Origin: Desulfobulbaceae bacterium BRH_c16a | GTDB lineage: Bacteria > Desulfobacterota > Desulfobulbia > Desulfobulbales > Desulfocapsaceae | Direction of reading: 5' to 3' | Length of the DNA: 64,000 bases | NCBI GenBank assembly: GCA_000961725.1 | Contig: LADS01000008.1 | Span: forward strand, 1 to 64,000 | Position numbers and translations under genes: made by a program | Notes under the pieces: generated by a model | Databases searched by the model: none | What the model saw: the letters and a program-made list of their open reading frames with translations, nothing else | Told to the model about the DNA's origin: nothing | In this document: one piece after another, positions 26,301-36,479 of the stretch | Layout: every line of letters begins with the position of its first letter | Numbering within the stretch: position 1 is the stretch's first letter

Positions 26301-26393
26301 GTGACATTTGTTTCTCCGTGTTCATGGCGGGAAACCATCGGCAAAAGGTGTTCCGCAGATCTCATCCAGAACCTGAACCCGAATGCTGGTCAA

Positions 26394-26423
26394 TCTCTCA
26401 ATAGGTCAAGATCTATTGAGAGA
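26394..26423 (-). terminator. hairpin after the hybrid kinase gene
   Basis: TCTCTCAATAG (26394-26404) and CTATTGAGAGA (26413-26423) form a perfect 11-bp stem with an 8-base loop, 46 bases beyond the kinase stop on the minus strand. There is no clear T run, so its terminator role is uncertain. Confidence 0.5.
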
Positions 26424-26468
26424 TACAAACCATCAGAAAAGGTCTAGCCCCCGGTTTGTTCCACTCTC

Positions 26469-28931
26469 CTACAACTCCGCTATCCGGGCGGACACAGCAC
26501 TCAGGACTTTTTTGAAATCGTCTATGTTGTAAGGTTTTGTAATTGCCCCAGAAAAACCATATCGTCTGAAATTGGCTACAATGTGATCGTTGGAATAGCC
26601 ACTGGAGACAATAAGATGAGCGGCAGGATCGGAAGCGAGGATATGTTTGGCTGTTTCTTTCCCTCCAAGACCGCCGGGAATGGTCAGATCCATTATGACG
26701 GCCGCATAAGTTTTGTGGGATTCAAGAGAGGCTCGGTAAAGTTTAATGGCTTCTTCCCCGTCCTTACATGTTGTCACCTCATACCCCAAAAAGCTAAGTA
26801 TCTGCTCGGCAATGTCTCTGATCATCTGCTCGTCGTCCATGACCAGAATTGAGCCACTTTTGGGGGATACGGTGGTTTCTTTTGCCTCGACAGACATTTC
26901 TCCCACAGATGTACCAATTGATGGAAGAAGGATGGTGAAAGTGCTCCCAGCACCGATTGTCGAAGATACGCTTATGTGCCCCTTGTGCCGCTGAATGATC
27001 GAATAGGCGGTGGCAAGGCCGAGCCCGGTGCCGGATATCTTTGTAGAAAAGTATGGATCAAAAATTTTTGCAAGGCTGTCGGGAGATATGCCGCAACCAG
27101 TATCATGGATGTCTAATCTGATGTATGGTCCGGCACCAAGATGTAGAGAGTTAGCAGGCTGAAATGCTTCATTCCGACCTGTGATCGTCAAGGTCCCACC
27201 GCCAGGCATGGCCTGGTCGGCGTTGATAATAAGATTGTTCAGTACCTGGCAGATTTGTCCTTCATCGGCTCGAATGGCGTGGAGAGAGGTGGGGATGGTA
27301 ACTATCGGCTTGACATTCGAACCTCGAAGCATAAACGAAACTGCATCACTGATCAGTCGTTGTAAGGAAACTACCTTTTTGTTCGGTTCGCCGCCTTTGG
27401 CAAATGTGAGAAGCTGCTGGGCAAGTTCGGCGGCTCGTCTTGTTGCCTTTTCGGCTTCTGCAAGAGGCTTTTGTGCTCTGTGTTCGGTATTGAGGAGCAC
27501 CTTCGAGAAAGAGAGATTGCCCATGATACCGGTTAGTATATTGTTGAAGTCGTGAGCAATCCCTCCGGCAAGGAGGCCCAGTGACTCAAGTTTCTCAATT
27601 TTTTGCTGCTCTTTTTCGTGTTTTTTCAACTCGGTGATATCTTCAAGGGCCGCGATGACATCGGTAGGCGAGTGACCGGGCGTAACTGGGTTGAACAAAC
27701 CGCGTAGGAAAGTAGTCTTGCCTCCGGTAACGGAGGTGTAGGAACCTTCATAGGAAACAATCTCCCCACTTAGTGCTTTTTTGATGATTTCGCTCATCTC
27801 CGGAGTACTTTGTTTCATTGAATTGAAGCCCAGAAGCTTTTCTCGTGTTGAGCCCATCATGTCGATGAATCTATCGTTGAAATCGACAATTAATCCTTCA
27901 GAATCGAATCTGACTACCGCCAGTGGTGATCTTTCGAAGATGATTCTATAACGCTTCTCACTTTCACGTAGAGCTTCTTCTATTTGCTTACGTTTAGTGA
28001 TATCAATGCTATAACCTGCCAGTAAAGATTTACCACCTTGTATTATAGGAAATTTAATTGTCGAATAGGTTCTTCCATCAACATAATCCTCAGTTTGCAA
28101 GGGGATTCCGTTGCTGATAACCTCCAGATCATCTTTTGTTGTTTTCGCCGCAAAGTCCGGTGGAAACAGTTGCGCCATGTTTTTGCCGATTAAGTCCACA
28201 CTCGATTTTTTGAGCGATGCCGAATAATTATCACTGACTTTCACAATTCTGCTTTGACCGTCGACAATCTCTTTAATGTAGACATGTACAGGGGAATAAC
28301 GCAAAAAAAGCGTGAAGATATCATTGGCATCACGAATATCATCGACTGCTTTTTTGCGTTGCAAGGCGTCACCGATGTGCCTTGCAACATAAGCCATTAG
28401 GTCCTTGTCCTTCTCGTTATAAACGTACTCATGGTAACTCTGAACCAGAACTACTCCGGCAAGATGTTCGAGATAAAATGGTGCTCCTACTAGTGAGTAA
28501 GCCTTCGTTCCCAGGGGGCTTATATTGTTTTCTTGGCAAAATTCATCAAAAGTCTCAGGACCTAAGAGCAGGGGTTTGCCACTTTTCAACAAATAGCCTG
28601 ACATTGTGTGTTTTGCCTCTGGGTCGACTATGAACTCCAGACCCTGCATATGGGCATCGAACTCGTCATTATAATAGACGAATTTGATGTACTGCCTATC
28701 ATCGCGATCCTGGCGAAGGGCAATAAAGAAGTTTTTGGCATTGATAAAGCGGGCGACGATTTCGTGCAACGAACTATAAAGTTCCTCCTCACCTGAGAGC
28801 GAATGAGCCTGTTCACTAATTTCGTAGAGAGCTTGCTGAAGTTTTTCGGAATACTCCATGGCTACCATCGAAGTGAGGGGATGGGCATCTTCTGTTTCTA
28901 TCAACTTGTGGCAAGTTTCAAGGATTTTCAT
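26469..28931 (-). CDS. cytoplasmic GAF-PAS-PAS hybrid histidine kinase
   Basis: An 820-residue soluble sensor kinase. Domains in order: a GAF-like region (about 30-195), two PAS domains (about 205-320 and 325-440), HisKA with the phosphoacceptor in GLLAGGIAHDFNNIL (near residue 460), HATPase (N box NLIINADQAM, G boxes DTGCGIS and GTGLGLA) and a C-terminal receiver with MDLTIPGG. There is no membrane segment, so the signal is internal. The frame opens at TTG 28943; ATG 28931 (MKILETC) is preferred. No DNA-binding regulator is adjacent, so phosphate probably goes to a distant partner. It is followed by a hairpin. Confidence 0.92.
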   Translation of the reverse strand: MKILETCHKLIETEDAHPLTSMVAMEYSEKLQQALYEISEQAHSLSGEEELYSSLHEIVARFINAKNFFIALRQDRDDRQYIKFVYYNDEFDAHMQGLEFIVDPEAKHTMSGYLLKSGKPLLLGPETFDEFCQENNISPLGTKAYSLVGAPFYLEHLAGVVLVQSYHEYVYNEKDKDLMAYVARHIGDALQRKKAVDDIRDANDIFTLFLRYSPVHVYIKEIVDGQSRIVKVSDNYSASLKKSSVDLIGKNMAQLFPPDFAAKTTKDDLEVISNGIPLQTEDYVDGRTYSTIKFPIIQGGKSLLAGYSIDITKRKQIEEALRESEKRYRIIFERSPLAVVRFDSEGLIVDFNDRFIDMMGSTREKLLGFNSMKQSTPEMSEIIKKALSGEIVSYEGSYTSVTGGKTTFLRGLFNPVTPGHSPTDVIAALEDITELKKHEKEQQKIEKLESLGLLAGGIAHDFNNILTGIMGNLSFSKVLLNTEHRAQKPLAEAEKATRRAAELAQQLLTFAKGGEPNKKVVSLQRLISDAVSFMLRGSNVKPIVTIPTSLHAIRADEGQICQVLNNLIINADQAMPGGGTLTITGRNEAFQPANSLHLGAGPYIRLDIHDTGCGISPDSLAKIFDPYFSTKISGTGLGLATAYSIIQRHKGHISVSSTIGAGSTFTILLPSIGTSVGEMSVEAKETTVSPKSGSILVMDDEQMIRDIAEQILSFLGYEVTTCKDGEEAIKLYRASLESHKTYAAVIMDLTIPGGLGGKETAKHILASDPAAHLIVSSGYSNDHIVANFRRYGFSGAITKPYNIDDFKKVLSAVSARIAEL

Positions 28932-29037
28932 CAAAATAAGCAACTCAGAAAAGCAAAATTATTGTGATAGTGATACCAGAGATAAATATACCACCCGTTG
29001 TTTCATTGATCCGATGAACGATGAACGAGATAAACCA

Positions 29038-30256
29038 TTAATGGAAAAGAATAAAGAAAGTATAAGAAAATCCCAAAAAATACTCTATCAAGCTTTCGAA
29101 ACATAATGCAATCACAATGGCAAGGCTCATACCGGTTTCTTTGGTGGTGAGGTACGGTTCAAAAATTCGTTGTTGTATCTCCATTGGTATTCCTGAGCCG
29201 GTATCCTGAATGAACAATTGCACGAAATTTCCAAGCTAAACCTGGTAACGGATAATAATATTGATCAGACTTTGAAGCTACCGACGAGCCTGTCAGCGCT
29301 ATTGCCAGCAAGGTTATAATGATGCTTGCGTTGCGGATTGAGTGTGCCGCCATCAGAAACTCCGACTCATCCTGGGTAGCGGCGATATACCAGTTCGCCA
29401 TCGACAATGGTGCAAAACCGGCAATTTTATCAACACCGTTAAAGTTGTACTCTTCGACACCTTGTTCTCCGGCAAGCATCCTTCTCACTATTTCTTCCAT
29501 TCCGACAAGGCTGGTCATATCAGTAGAAAGAATATGTTTCGTTACAGGATGAGCGAGAACAATACCCTTATTGTTAGTCATGAACCCATAGCCAGTTTTC
29601 CCGATTTTTCTTCCATAAATAAGTTCGGCAAGAAATTCCACTTTCATTACCAGCCCAAGGGCACCTACAAATTCTCCTGTCTCAGATTTGATGGGGACAC
29701 AGATGGCGGTGACTAGGTTTCCTGTCACCTTTAAGCGGATTACTTCTCCGATGGTTGTTTTTCCGATGCTTTTGGCGGTTTGAAAGTAATCTCTATCATT
29801 GATGTTACTGCCTTTGTATTCTTTGCCATCTTCAAGTACACCAGTGAATAAGTTTCCTTTAGCATCACTGACAAAAACTCCCTCATAAGAGCTTCCTAGT
29901 CTAGAGACTTGCTTACCCAAGCTCTTGTAAAGTTCACTTATCTCACCAGTGACAGCATCAGCACCCTGTTGATGCAAGAGGCTGACAACATTAAGAACTT
30001 TATCATCTGCAGCGAATACTTCGGCAAGTTTAACTTCTTCTTTCAAAATCTGATCCGCCAATCCAGCAAGATCTGATGCAACTGACTCCGCTTGTTTTTT
30101 AGACAACTCAGAAAGAGCAGTGGTTGATTTAGTGATAGATAGGATACCGATCACAATAAGAGGGAGAAGAACAAGGATTATGCCGCCAACACTGATTTGC
30201 AGTTTATTTTACTCAGGAGATCCTTCTTCCTCGGTATCCGGGACATTCTCCAACAT
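29038..30256 (-). pseudogene. decayed Cache-domain sensor kinase
   Basis: The ATG at 30256-30254 opens a 15-codon frame (MLENVPDTEEEGSPE) that meets TAA at 30211-30209. The frame then continues with a membrane helix (ISVGGIILVLLPLIVIGIL) and a dCache sensor domain (NDRDYFQTAKSIGKTTIGEV, FVGALGLVMKVEFLAELI, NWYIAATQDESEF). After the expected second helix the frame is lost, and near 29220-29130 another frame shows a kinase ATPase piece (FIQDTGSGIPMEIQQRIFEPYLTTKETG). A nonsense codon, an internal deletion that removed HAMP and HisKA, and a frameshift make this a pseudogene. Confidence 0.75.
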
Positions 30257-30472
30257 TTTCTACAGCCCATTCGTAACCAGCTCGGCCGCGTTCAAACTCC
30301 ATACCTCACGCCGCTGTCGGATTTTTCGTCCTTGGTCCGCCCAGACAAGAAAGGATTTCCTTGTCTCCAGAAGGAGACTGCCTAAGGTCGAGATGGCATA
30401 GAGCCTGCCGACGATGCGACCGAAATCGGCGAGCTACAACTTCTCAGCAGTTTAGCGTCGAGCCGGGAGCTA

Positions 30473-33400
30473 CTAAAGAGATAATTCCCTGTCATTTGAA
30501 ATACTTTTGTCATTTTTCTTGTCAATCTCAACCCCTTCTATCCTGTTCACCTTGTAACCAATATCGGCAATCACAAGACCTGATTTTCTCGCAAATATAC
30601 TGATTTCTTTCCCCAGACGTTCTTCTGTTTCTTTTCGTTGGGTTAAGGGATCCAAGTCCAAAGAGACGTCTTTTGTGCGAAGAGGCTTTTGAATTTCCTT
30701 GTCAAACAGGGTAATGCGATAACTGAACTTCTCGGGCTGTTTTTCTTTTTTACCCCCTTCTGTTTTGTTCACTTTGGAAGCTGAACTATCAGTGAAATCA
30801 CGTATTAAATCCTTCTCTCGTTTTCTCCCGAGTGTTTTCTTTAACCCGCTTTCGTTTTCGAACAGATCTGCAGAATAATAGAGATTGGTTTCGGTCCGGT
30901 GCCTTGTTAAGGAGACATATCCAAGGTGTTTATCAAATGTTGGGGATGCCAGAACATAGGATTTATCGACCGTTACACCCTGGCTCTTGTGTATTGTGAC
31001 AGCATATCCATGTGATAAAGCATTGTATTTCTTTTCATCAAATTCAATGTTCCTGCCGTCATCCAAATGAACAGACAAAGTGCCTTTATGGAAACCCATC
31101 AATGTTCCGAGGGTACCATTATCAACACCCATTGATTTGTCGTTTTTTGTAAATACAATCCTCTCTTTCTCTGCGAAATTAATGACTTCGTCGTCTGATG
31201 TTAAAAACCTGAAATCATTTTTGCCAATACTCCCCCTCTCTTTCAGGATATCTCTCGCCTGAAGATTCAAATCAACCACATCTTTGTTTTGATGAGTTAA
31301 AATCAAACGAGTTTGCTTGTCAGTATCAATCCCTGCAGTCCAATCCCTCAAAAGCACTTCTTTTGCTTCACTGTAACTATCTGTTTTATGAATAAAACCA
31401 TGAGAAGAATAGAGGTCAATCGCTTTACCTATTTGTTTTTTATCCCCAGCGAGAAGAACTGTTGCATCTCTTTGCCACTGTTCATTTTGTCTTCTTACTG
31501 TGTCGATCGCGACATAACCAACATCATCCTTGATTCCTCTGAGCGGTCCTCCGGCCCCAACGGCCTGCAGCTGCTGATCGTCACCGACAAGAATCAACTT
31601 TGCACCTGTTTCGTTTACATGTTTGACAATTTGAGCCATTTGATGAGTACCAACCATTCCGGCCTCGTCGACCACCAAGACATGGTTACTGTCCAACACT
31701 CCTCTGCCATTTTGCCAATCAAATAACTTGCTTTGAATTGTCGTTGACTCTATGCCGCTGCCATCTTGTAAACTTCTTGCCGCAACACCAGACAAAGCAA
31801 CCCCGACAATTTTCATTCCCTCGGCTTCAAATGCATCCCGGGCGGCACCGAGCATATAGCTTTTGCCAGCGCCGGCAACGCCATGAACAATTGATAAACT
31901 GGAGTCTTTTTGAAGAATACTCTTCAATGCTTCAAGTTGGTCGCTTTCAAGGGTCCTGGCTGCCAAAGCGCCATCGATGCTTTGCTGGCTAACTTTGAAT
32001 GTGCTCTTTTTGTGCAACTCACCAATATCTCTAAAGAGCTGCTTTTCTGCCTCCACCAAACTCTGAGTTGTATATTTCTCGTCATCCAACCGTACTATCA
32101 CTTTACTGTTTAATATGGCACTCCTGACATTATTGAATTGTTCTATGCTGTCCGAATTTTTATTCACAAAACAATCAATGTCTCTCTCAGTAAAGATGGC
32201 ATTATGGTGACTAATTAATTTCAACCCGATTTCCGGATATTCAATTAACAACGATCCGTTTTTATTCGCCTCTTTGGGATCAAAGGCCTCATCAACATGC
32301 CCGCTTTTCAGCATCATAATGTCAATCGTGTCTGAAACCTTTCGCCTGGTGTCGAGAGACGAAATATCCTTTTGCAGATAATCAACAGCCAGATCCTTAC
32401 TGTTGTCACGACTGAGCGAAGCCTTCAGGTGGTCAAGATTTTTGAAACCGTCTGAATCACTCGAATAATAAAGATTTGCCTCATCTCTATGTCGAGACAT
32501 TGAGACATAACTTAGATGTTTATCAAAACCTGGAGTCGCAAGAATAAATGTTTTGTCTATGGTCGCCCCTTGACTCTTGTGGACGGTTACAGCGTAGCCG
32601 TGATTGATTTTATTGTAGTCGTCACTGCTGAATACTATTTCTTTACCATCATCTATACCGACCCTCAAAACACCATCTTTTATGTTTTTCACAGTACCGA
32701 GTGTGCCGTTATAAACGCCGAGCCTGTTATTCCCCTCCAGGAAGACAATTCTATCGTTTTTAGAGAGGCGTATTCCACCTTTTGATGTTTCAAAAACTGA
32801 ATCAGTTACACCAAGATAACCGCTTTCCCGTAAGAGCGTTCTTGCGCCATTGTTCAAATCGGCAACATCCTTGTTGCGATGGGCCAAGATCAAACGGCTT
32901 TCATCCGTGCTGAACCGAGTTGTGAATTTGTTCAGTAATGCAAATTTTGCTTCATTGAGATTATCTGTTTTTTGGATAAAGCCATGGGAAGAATAGAGAT
33001 CGATTGCTCGGCCGATCTGTTCTTTATCCCCAGACAGAAGAACTGTTGCATCTCTTTGCCATTGTTCGTTTTGCCTTCTCACATGGGTTATCGACGCATA
33101 ACCAAATTTTTCCTTGAATCCTCTCAGAGTCCCACCAGCTCCAATAGCTTGTGCTTGCTGATCGTCACCGACAAGAATCAACTTCGCGCCGGCTTCGTTT
33201 ACGTGTTTGACAATTTGTGCCATCTGGTTGGTACCAACCATTCCAGCCTCATCGACAACCAGGACATGCGATTTATCTAATCGATCCTTACCTTCCTCCC
33301 AGTTTTTCAATTTACGAAAAATTGTTGTCGAACGAATACCACTCGATTCTTCCAAGTTTTTGGCGGCAATTCCAGCCAAAGCGACGCCGGATACAGAATA

Positions 33401-34516
33401 TCCCTCAGCTTCGTATGCTTCTTTGACAGCACTCAACATATAGCTTTTGCCGGTACCGGCATAACCGATAACAACAGAAAGGCCCGATTTATCAACCGAG
33501 TGATTGAAGGCACCTAGCTGATCGTCACTTAAATTCCTGTTCGCTATTGCTTGCCGCAAATATTTTTCTGAAACTGCATGATCTCCGTCTTTCCGCAACA
33601 CAGCGGCGCCAGCAAACATTTCCTTCTCGGTTTGGACGATTGATCGAGTAGAGTATTTTTCATTACTAAGTTGAACAATTTCAGTACATGACAAGACCGC
33701 ATCAACAACCTGCCTGAATTGTGGTTCTTGGTAAGAATGAGCGTTTGCAAATTTGTAAAGGTCGTAACTCGTAAAAACAGAAGTGAATTTTGTTAAATAA
33801 TCCAAAGCAATATTCGGGTTCTCGATTATTGCTTTGCCATTGTCTGTAAGGATTTGAACAAGGTCAATAATGCGATCCCCGCTTTCACCATACGCATGTT
33901 CGCCGACACCTACCTTTACCTGAGGATCTAAATCAATTCCCATATCCTTGAAACTTCTATGATCAACCCTCACCTTATGACCGTCTTTTGCTAAATACTC
34001 ATTTTGTAAATTTGCCCAATCCTGCCTCCATTCAAAGACCAATCCCCTGGCGTTCCATTCTCTCTGTTTTCCGGTAAATCCATTCTCGTTGACGCCTCTC
34101 ATAGTCAACATAATGTGTGCATGTGGATTTCCATTTTTGTTATGAATATTGATATCCGCAATCATTCCTTTGGAGACAAAACATTCATTTGAAAAATCTC
34201 TTACGAGAGAAATCTGCTTCTCAAGCGGCAACTCAATAGGAAGGGCAATCTCTATTTCTCGTGATATTTGCGAGTCTTTTCGTTTTTCCGTTTTTTCAAC
34301 TGCATTCCACAATGTTTCACGATCAGAGAATTGTTTTGGTGCGTTTTCAGGTAGCATTATCGCGCTATAAGCAAGATCCAGCTTTTTGGAATAATCGAAC
34401 GTCATCCCCTGGCGTTCATCGAAGATCACCGAGCGAGATCTATACGATGCAGCGGCAATAGCGCTACGCCCTGAAGAGCGAGAAATGATTTTTACTGAAA
34501 GGTGGTAAGAGGCCAT
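30473..34516 (-). CDS. MOBQ relaxase fused to two RecD-like helicase modules (TraA-like)
   Basis: A 1347-residue transfer initiator. Residues 1-200 are a MobA/MobL (MOBQ) relaxase: MASYHLSVKIISRSSGRSAI, catalytic Tyr25, and the metal-binding motif GNPHAHIML (HxH near 132-134). Two successive SF1 helicase modules follow. Module 1 has Walker A GYAGTGKSYML near 351, VLVVDEAGMVGT, GDDQQAQA and VTVHKSQGATIDKTFI. Module 2 has GVAGAGKSYML near 879 and the same later motifs. They are 528 codons apart. Ti-plasmid TraA proteins have one module. ATG 34540 is also possible, but 34516 puts the tyrosine at position 25 as in MobA of RSF1010/R1162. oriT lies just upstream. Confidence 0.9.
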   Translation of the reverse strand: MASYHLSVKIISRSSGRSAIAAASYRSRSVIFDERQGMTFDYSKKLDLAYSAIMLPENAPKQFSDRETLWNAVEKTEKRKDSQISREIEIALPIELPLEKQISLVRDFSNECFVSKGMIADINIHNKNGNPHAHIMLTMRGVNENGFTGKQREWNARGLVFEWRQDWANLQNEYLAKDGHKVRVDHRSFKDMGIDLDPQVKVGVGEHAYGESGDRIIDLVQILTDNGKAIIENPNIALDYLTKFTSVFTSYDLYKFANAHSYQEPQFRQVVDAVLSCTEIVQLSNEKYSTRSIVQTEKEMFAGAAVLRKDGDHAVSEKYLRQAIANRNLSDDQLGAFNHSVDKSGLSVVIGYAGTGKSYMLSAVKEAYEAEGYSVSGVALAGIAAKNLEESSGIRSTTIFRKLKNWEEGKDRLDKSHVLVVDEAGMVGTNQMAQIVKHVNEAGAKLILVGDDQQAQAIGAGGTLRGFKEKFGYASITHVRRQNEQWQRDATVLLSGDKEQIGRAIDLYSSHGFIQKTDNLNEAKFALLNKFTTRFSTDESRLILAHRNKDVADLNNGARTLLRESGYLGVTDSVFETSKGGIRLSKNDRIVFLEGNNRLGVYNGTLGTVKNIKDGVLRVGIDDGKEIVFSSDDYNKINHGYAVTVHKSQGATIDKTFILATPGFDKHLSYVSMSRHRDEANLYYSSDSDGFKNLDHLKASLSRDNSKDLAVDYLQKDISSLDTRRKVSDTIDIMMLKSGHVDEAFDPKEANKNGSLLIEYPEIGLKLISHHNAIFTERDIDCFVNKNSDSIEQFNNVRSAILNSKVIVRLDDEKYTTQSLVEAEKQLFRDIGELHKKSTFKVSQQSIDGALAARTLESDQLEALKSILQKDSSLSIVHGVAGAGKSYMLGAARDAFEAEGMKIVGVALSGVAARSLQDGSGIESTTIQSKLFDWQNGRGVLDSNHVLVVDEAGMVGTHQMAQIVKHVNETGAKLILVGDDQQLQAVGAGGPLRGIKDDVGYVAIDTVRRQNEQWQRDATVLLAGDKKQIGKAIDLYSSHGFIHKTDSYSEAKEVLLRDWTAGIDTDKQTRLILTHQNKDVVDLNLQARDILKERGSIGKNDFRFLTSDDEVINFAEKERIVFTKNDKSMGVDNGTLGTLMGFHKGTLSVHLDDGRNIEFDEKKYNALSHGYAVTIHKSQGVTVDKSYVLASPTFDKHLGYVSLTRHRTETNLYYSADLFENESGLKKTLGRKREKDLIRDFTDSSASKVNKTEGGKKEKQPEKFSYRITLFDKEIQKPLRTKDVSLDLDPLTQRKETEERLGKEISIFARKSGLVIADIGYKVNRIEGVEIDKKNDKSISNDRELSL

Positions 34517-34588
34517 TCGCAACTTATGACTGAAAATCATAAATATTGCAATGAGTTTTGAAAATTATGGAATGAAGTTACACCGCAC

Positions 34589-34616
34589 ACATTGGAACAA
34601 TGTATAAGTGCGCCCT
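34589..34616 (+). other. oriT: origin of transfer (oriT) with MOBQ nic core
   Basis: ACATTG (34589-34594), GAA and CAATGT (34598-34603) form a perfect hairpin directly before TAAGTGCGCCCT (34605-34616). That core is the nic-region consensus of MOBQ relaxases (RSF1010/R1162, Ti TraA systems). The site lies in the divergent gap between the relaxase gene and its accessory gene, the standard location. Confidence 0.85.
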
Positions 34617-34812
34617 TAAGCATAAGGGTTAGCCGGCTGACGCCGTCAAAAGCATCAAGGCTTCGCCTTCTTTGAAAAACAGACTTAGCTCCATGCCGAT
34701 CATAATATTTAAGGTGATTTCGAGCATTACTGTCAATTGAATAATATCGTAGACAAGTTAACAGCTTAATGATTAAAATCGACAGCAAACTCAACTTGAT
34801 AAGGAGAAGTCT

Positions 34813-35103
34813 ATGGTTGTATCTAAAATTGAAAAACTGGAGCAGCAAAAAAAACAGCTTGAGGCAAGAATTCAGGCTGCAAAATCAAGAGAAAAACAAA
34901 ACAAGAGGAAACTGGAAACCAGGCTGAAAATTTTGGTTGGATCTCATTATCTCAATCAACATCGGAAAGAAGGCTCTATCCAACAGCTTCATAACGATTT
35001 GGACATCTATCTGCAAAAGGATACAGACAAACAAGTTCTGTCACTGCTTCGAGAAGAAATTGCACAAACAGTGAATCCCCAAAAAGACGGCCCGAGGCAG
35101 TAG
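34813..35103 (+). CDS. relaxosome accessory protein (Ti TraD/MobC-like)
   Basis: A 96-residue, strongly basic protein that starts with a coiled coil (VSKIEKLEQQKKQLEARIQAAKSREKQNKRKLETRLKILVGSHYL), the pattern of the small TraD/MobC-type proteins encoded opposite MOBQ relaxases. The conserved KRKxETRxKIxxG stretch is present. In Ti plasmids this protein is encoded divergently from traA beside oriT, and the same arrangement is seen here. It probably helps the relaxase bind or melt oriT. AAGGAG lies at 34801-34806, six bases before the ATG. The primase-like gene starts 15 bases after its stop. Confidence 0.75.
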   Translation: MVVSKIEKLEQQKKQLEARIQAAKSREKQNKRKLETRLKILVGSHYLNQHRKEGSIQQLHNDLDIYLQKDTDKQVLSLLREEIAQTVNPQKDGPRQ

Positions 35104-35118
35104 GGAAAGGGGACCGCC

Positions 35119-36006
35119 ATGGATGTCGAACTCGAGCATTTCAAAACAAACATAAACCTAGTTGAATTTGCCTCAATCCATTCCTTTTCGGAACTTGACA
35201 AGAGAAGATCAAGTAGAGCTTGTACCGTTCTGAGGAACGGAAGCGAAAAAATTGGAGTGAGTCGAGACAAAGACAACCATTGGGTCTTCTATAATTTCGA
35301 TAAGGAAGATGGTGGATCGATTATCGATTTTGTCATGGATAGAAATAGCTGCAACCTTGGGGTGGCGAGACGGTATTTGCGGTCCTACGTCGGCAAAAGC
35401 ATCACATCCCCTATTGTCGAGTATTTTAAAAATCCAAAATCAAGCAGCTTTGACCTTAGAAAAGTGTCCATTGAGTTTGCGAAACTTTTAGATATTGAAA
35501 GTAACAATAGGTTCTTATTGTCCAGGAAAATTTCCCCGGAAACCGTCTTGGACGGTAGATTTGCTGCCTCTATTTTCACCGACAAGCACAACAACGTTGT
35601 TTTTCCTCATAAAAATGAAAATGGAATAACTGGACTCGAAAAAAGGAATACCAATTTTTGGGGATTCAATGAAGGAGGGCAGAGATCCCTCTGGTTCTCC
35701 AGATCAAAACAAGAAGACAGCAGGCTCGCATTCTTCGAATCCGGTCTCGATGGTCTGTCGTATTTTCAGATTAAAGATGATGAAAAGACCCAATACTTCA
35801 GCATCGGTGGTCAACTATCTGATATTCAAATACAACTGATCGGCAAAGTTATTGAAAAGAACAAGGAAAAAGAGTTTATTCTCGCGTTCGATAACGATAG
35901 AGGTGGGCACAGCTTCGTCAGAAAAATCCAAGAATCTTTTCAATACACGAAATTCCAGATCGATATCCCTCCCAAAGAAGGTCAAGACTGGAATGATTGT
36001 CTGTAA
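35119..36006 (+). CDS. DUF3991/TOPRIM primase-like protein
   Basis: A 295-residue protein with an N-terminal DUF3991-like domain (about 30-110, including FYNFDKEDGGSIIDFVM, which resembles the zinc-less primase start region) and a TOPRIM domain (about 185-285). The latter carries the acidic glutamate in LAFFESGLDGLSYF and the DxD motif in FILAFDNDRGGHSF. Proteins of this kind are encoded beside plasmid relaxases and are thought to prime or process transferred DNA. It is the second gene after oriT, probably an operon with the accessory protein. AAAGGGGACC precedes the ATG. Confidence 0.8.
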   Translation: MDVELEHFKTNINLVEFASIHSFSELDKRRSSRACTVLRNGSEKIGVSRDKDNHWVFYNFDKEDGGSIIDFVMDRNSCNLGVARRYLRSYVGKSITSPIVEYFKNPKSSSFDLRKVSIEFAKLLDIESNNRFLLSRKISPETVLDGRFAASIFTDKHNNVVFPHKNENGITGLEKRNTNFWGFNEGGQRSLWFSRSKQEDSRLAFFESGLDGLSYFQIKDDEKTQYFSIGGQLSDIQIQLIGKVIEKNKEKEFILAFDNDRGGHSFVRKIQESFQYTKFQIDIPPKEGQDWNDCL

Positions 36007-36093
36007 TCGATTGAAATAATCGCAATTACAATAAATACTTCGCGCATACCCTCCCTTGTAAAAGTCACGATTCAACCTATAAAGGCCTGAGCG

Positions 36094-36142
36094 GGCAGTA
36101 GGGAAGGAAAAAAATCAAGCCTCCTCTCTTTCCCCTACTGCC
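36094..36142. repeat. inverted repeat after the primase-like gene
   Basis: GGCAGTAGGG (36094-36103) and CCCTACTGCC (36133-36142) form a 10-bp stem with a 29-base loop. The same GGCAGTAGGGAA word occurs at 35095 at the end of the accessory gene. The rest of 36007-36538 shows no gene and is purine- and A-rich. Confidence 0.45.
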
Positions 36143-36479
36143 TCAATAGAAGAAGAAAGGAACAACAAAATCAGAGTTAAAAGGAAAACAATAAATAAGA
36201 GTTTCTCTTAATCGTTTCAAAATCGCTCGGTTAAGCACAATCATAAAACGCACCCCTGAGCCCTCCCTCCTTCTTTTAATGAGCCCAGAGGGCCATTTAA
36301 AGGCTTTTAAAACTGTTTTTACAGGGAGCCGGAGGCTCCACTTGTTAGAATTTTTTCCCGCCGCCTTCCTTTGGCCTTTGCTTTGTGGCTCCTTCCCGAA
36401 ACAACATGTTAAAATTTCTCTGTTCCTCCATGTGAAGGATAGAAAAAGGTTTTGCAGGGTTAAAAAAAGGATAGAAAAG

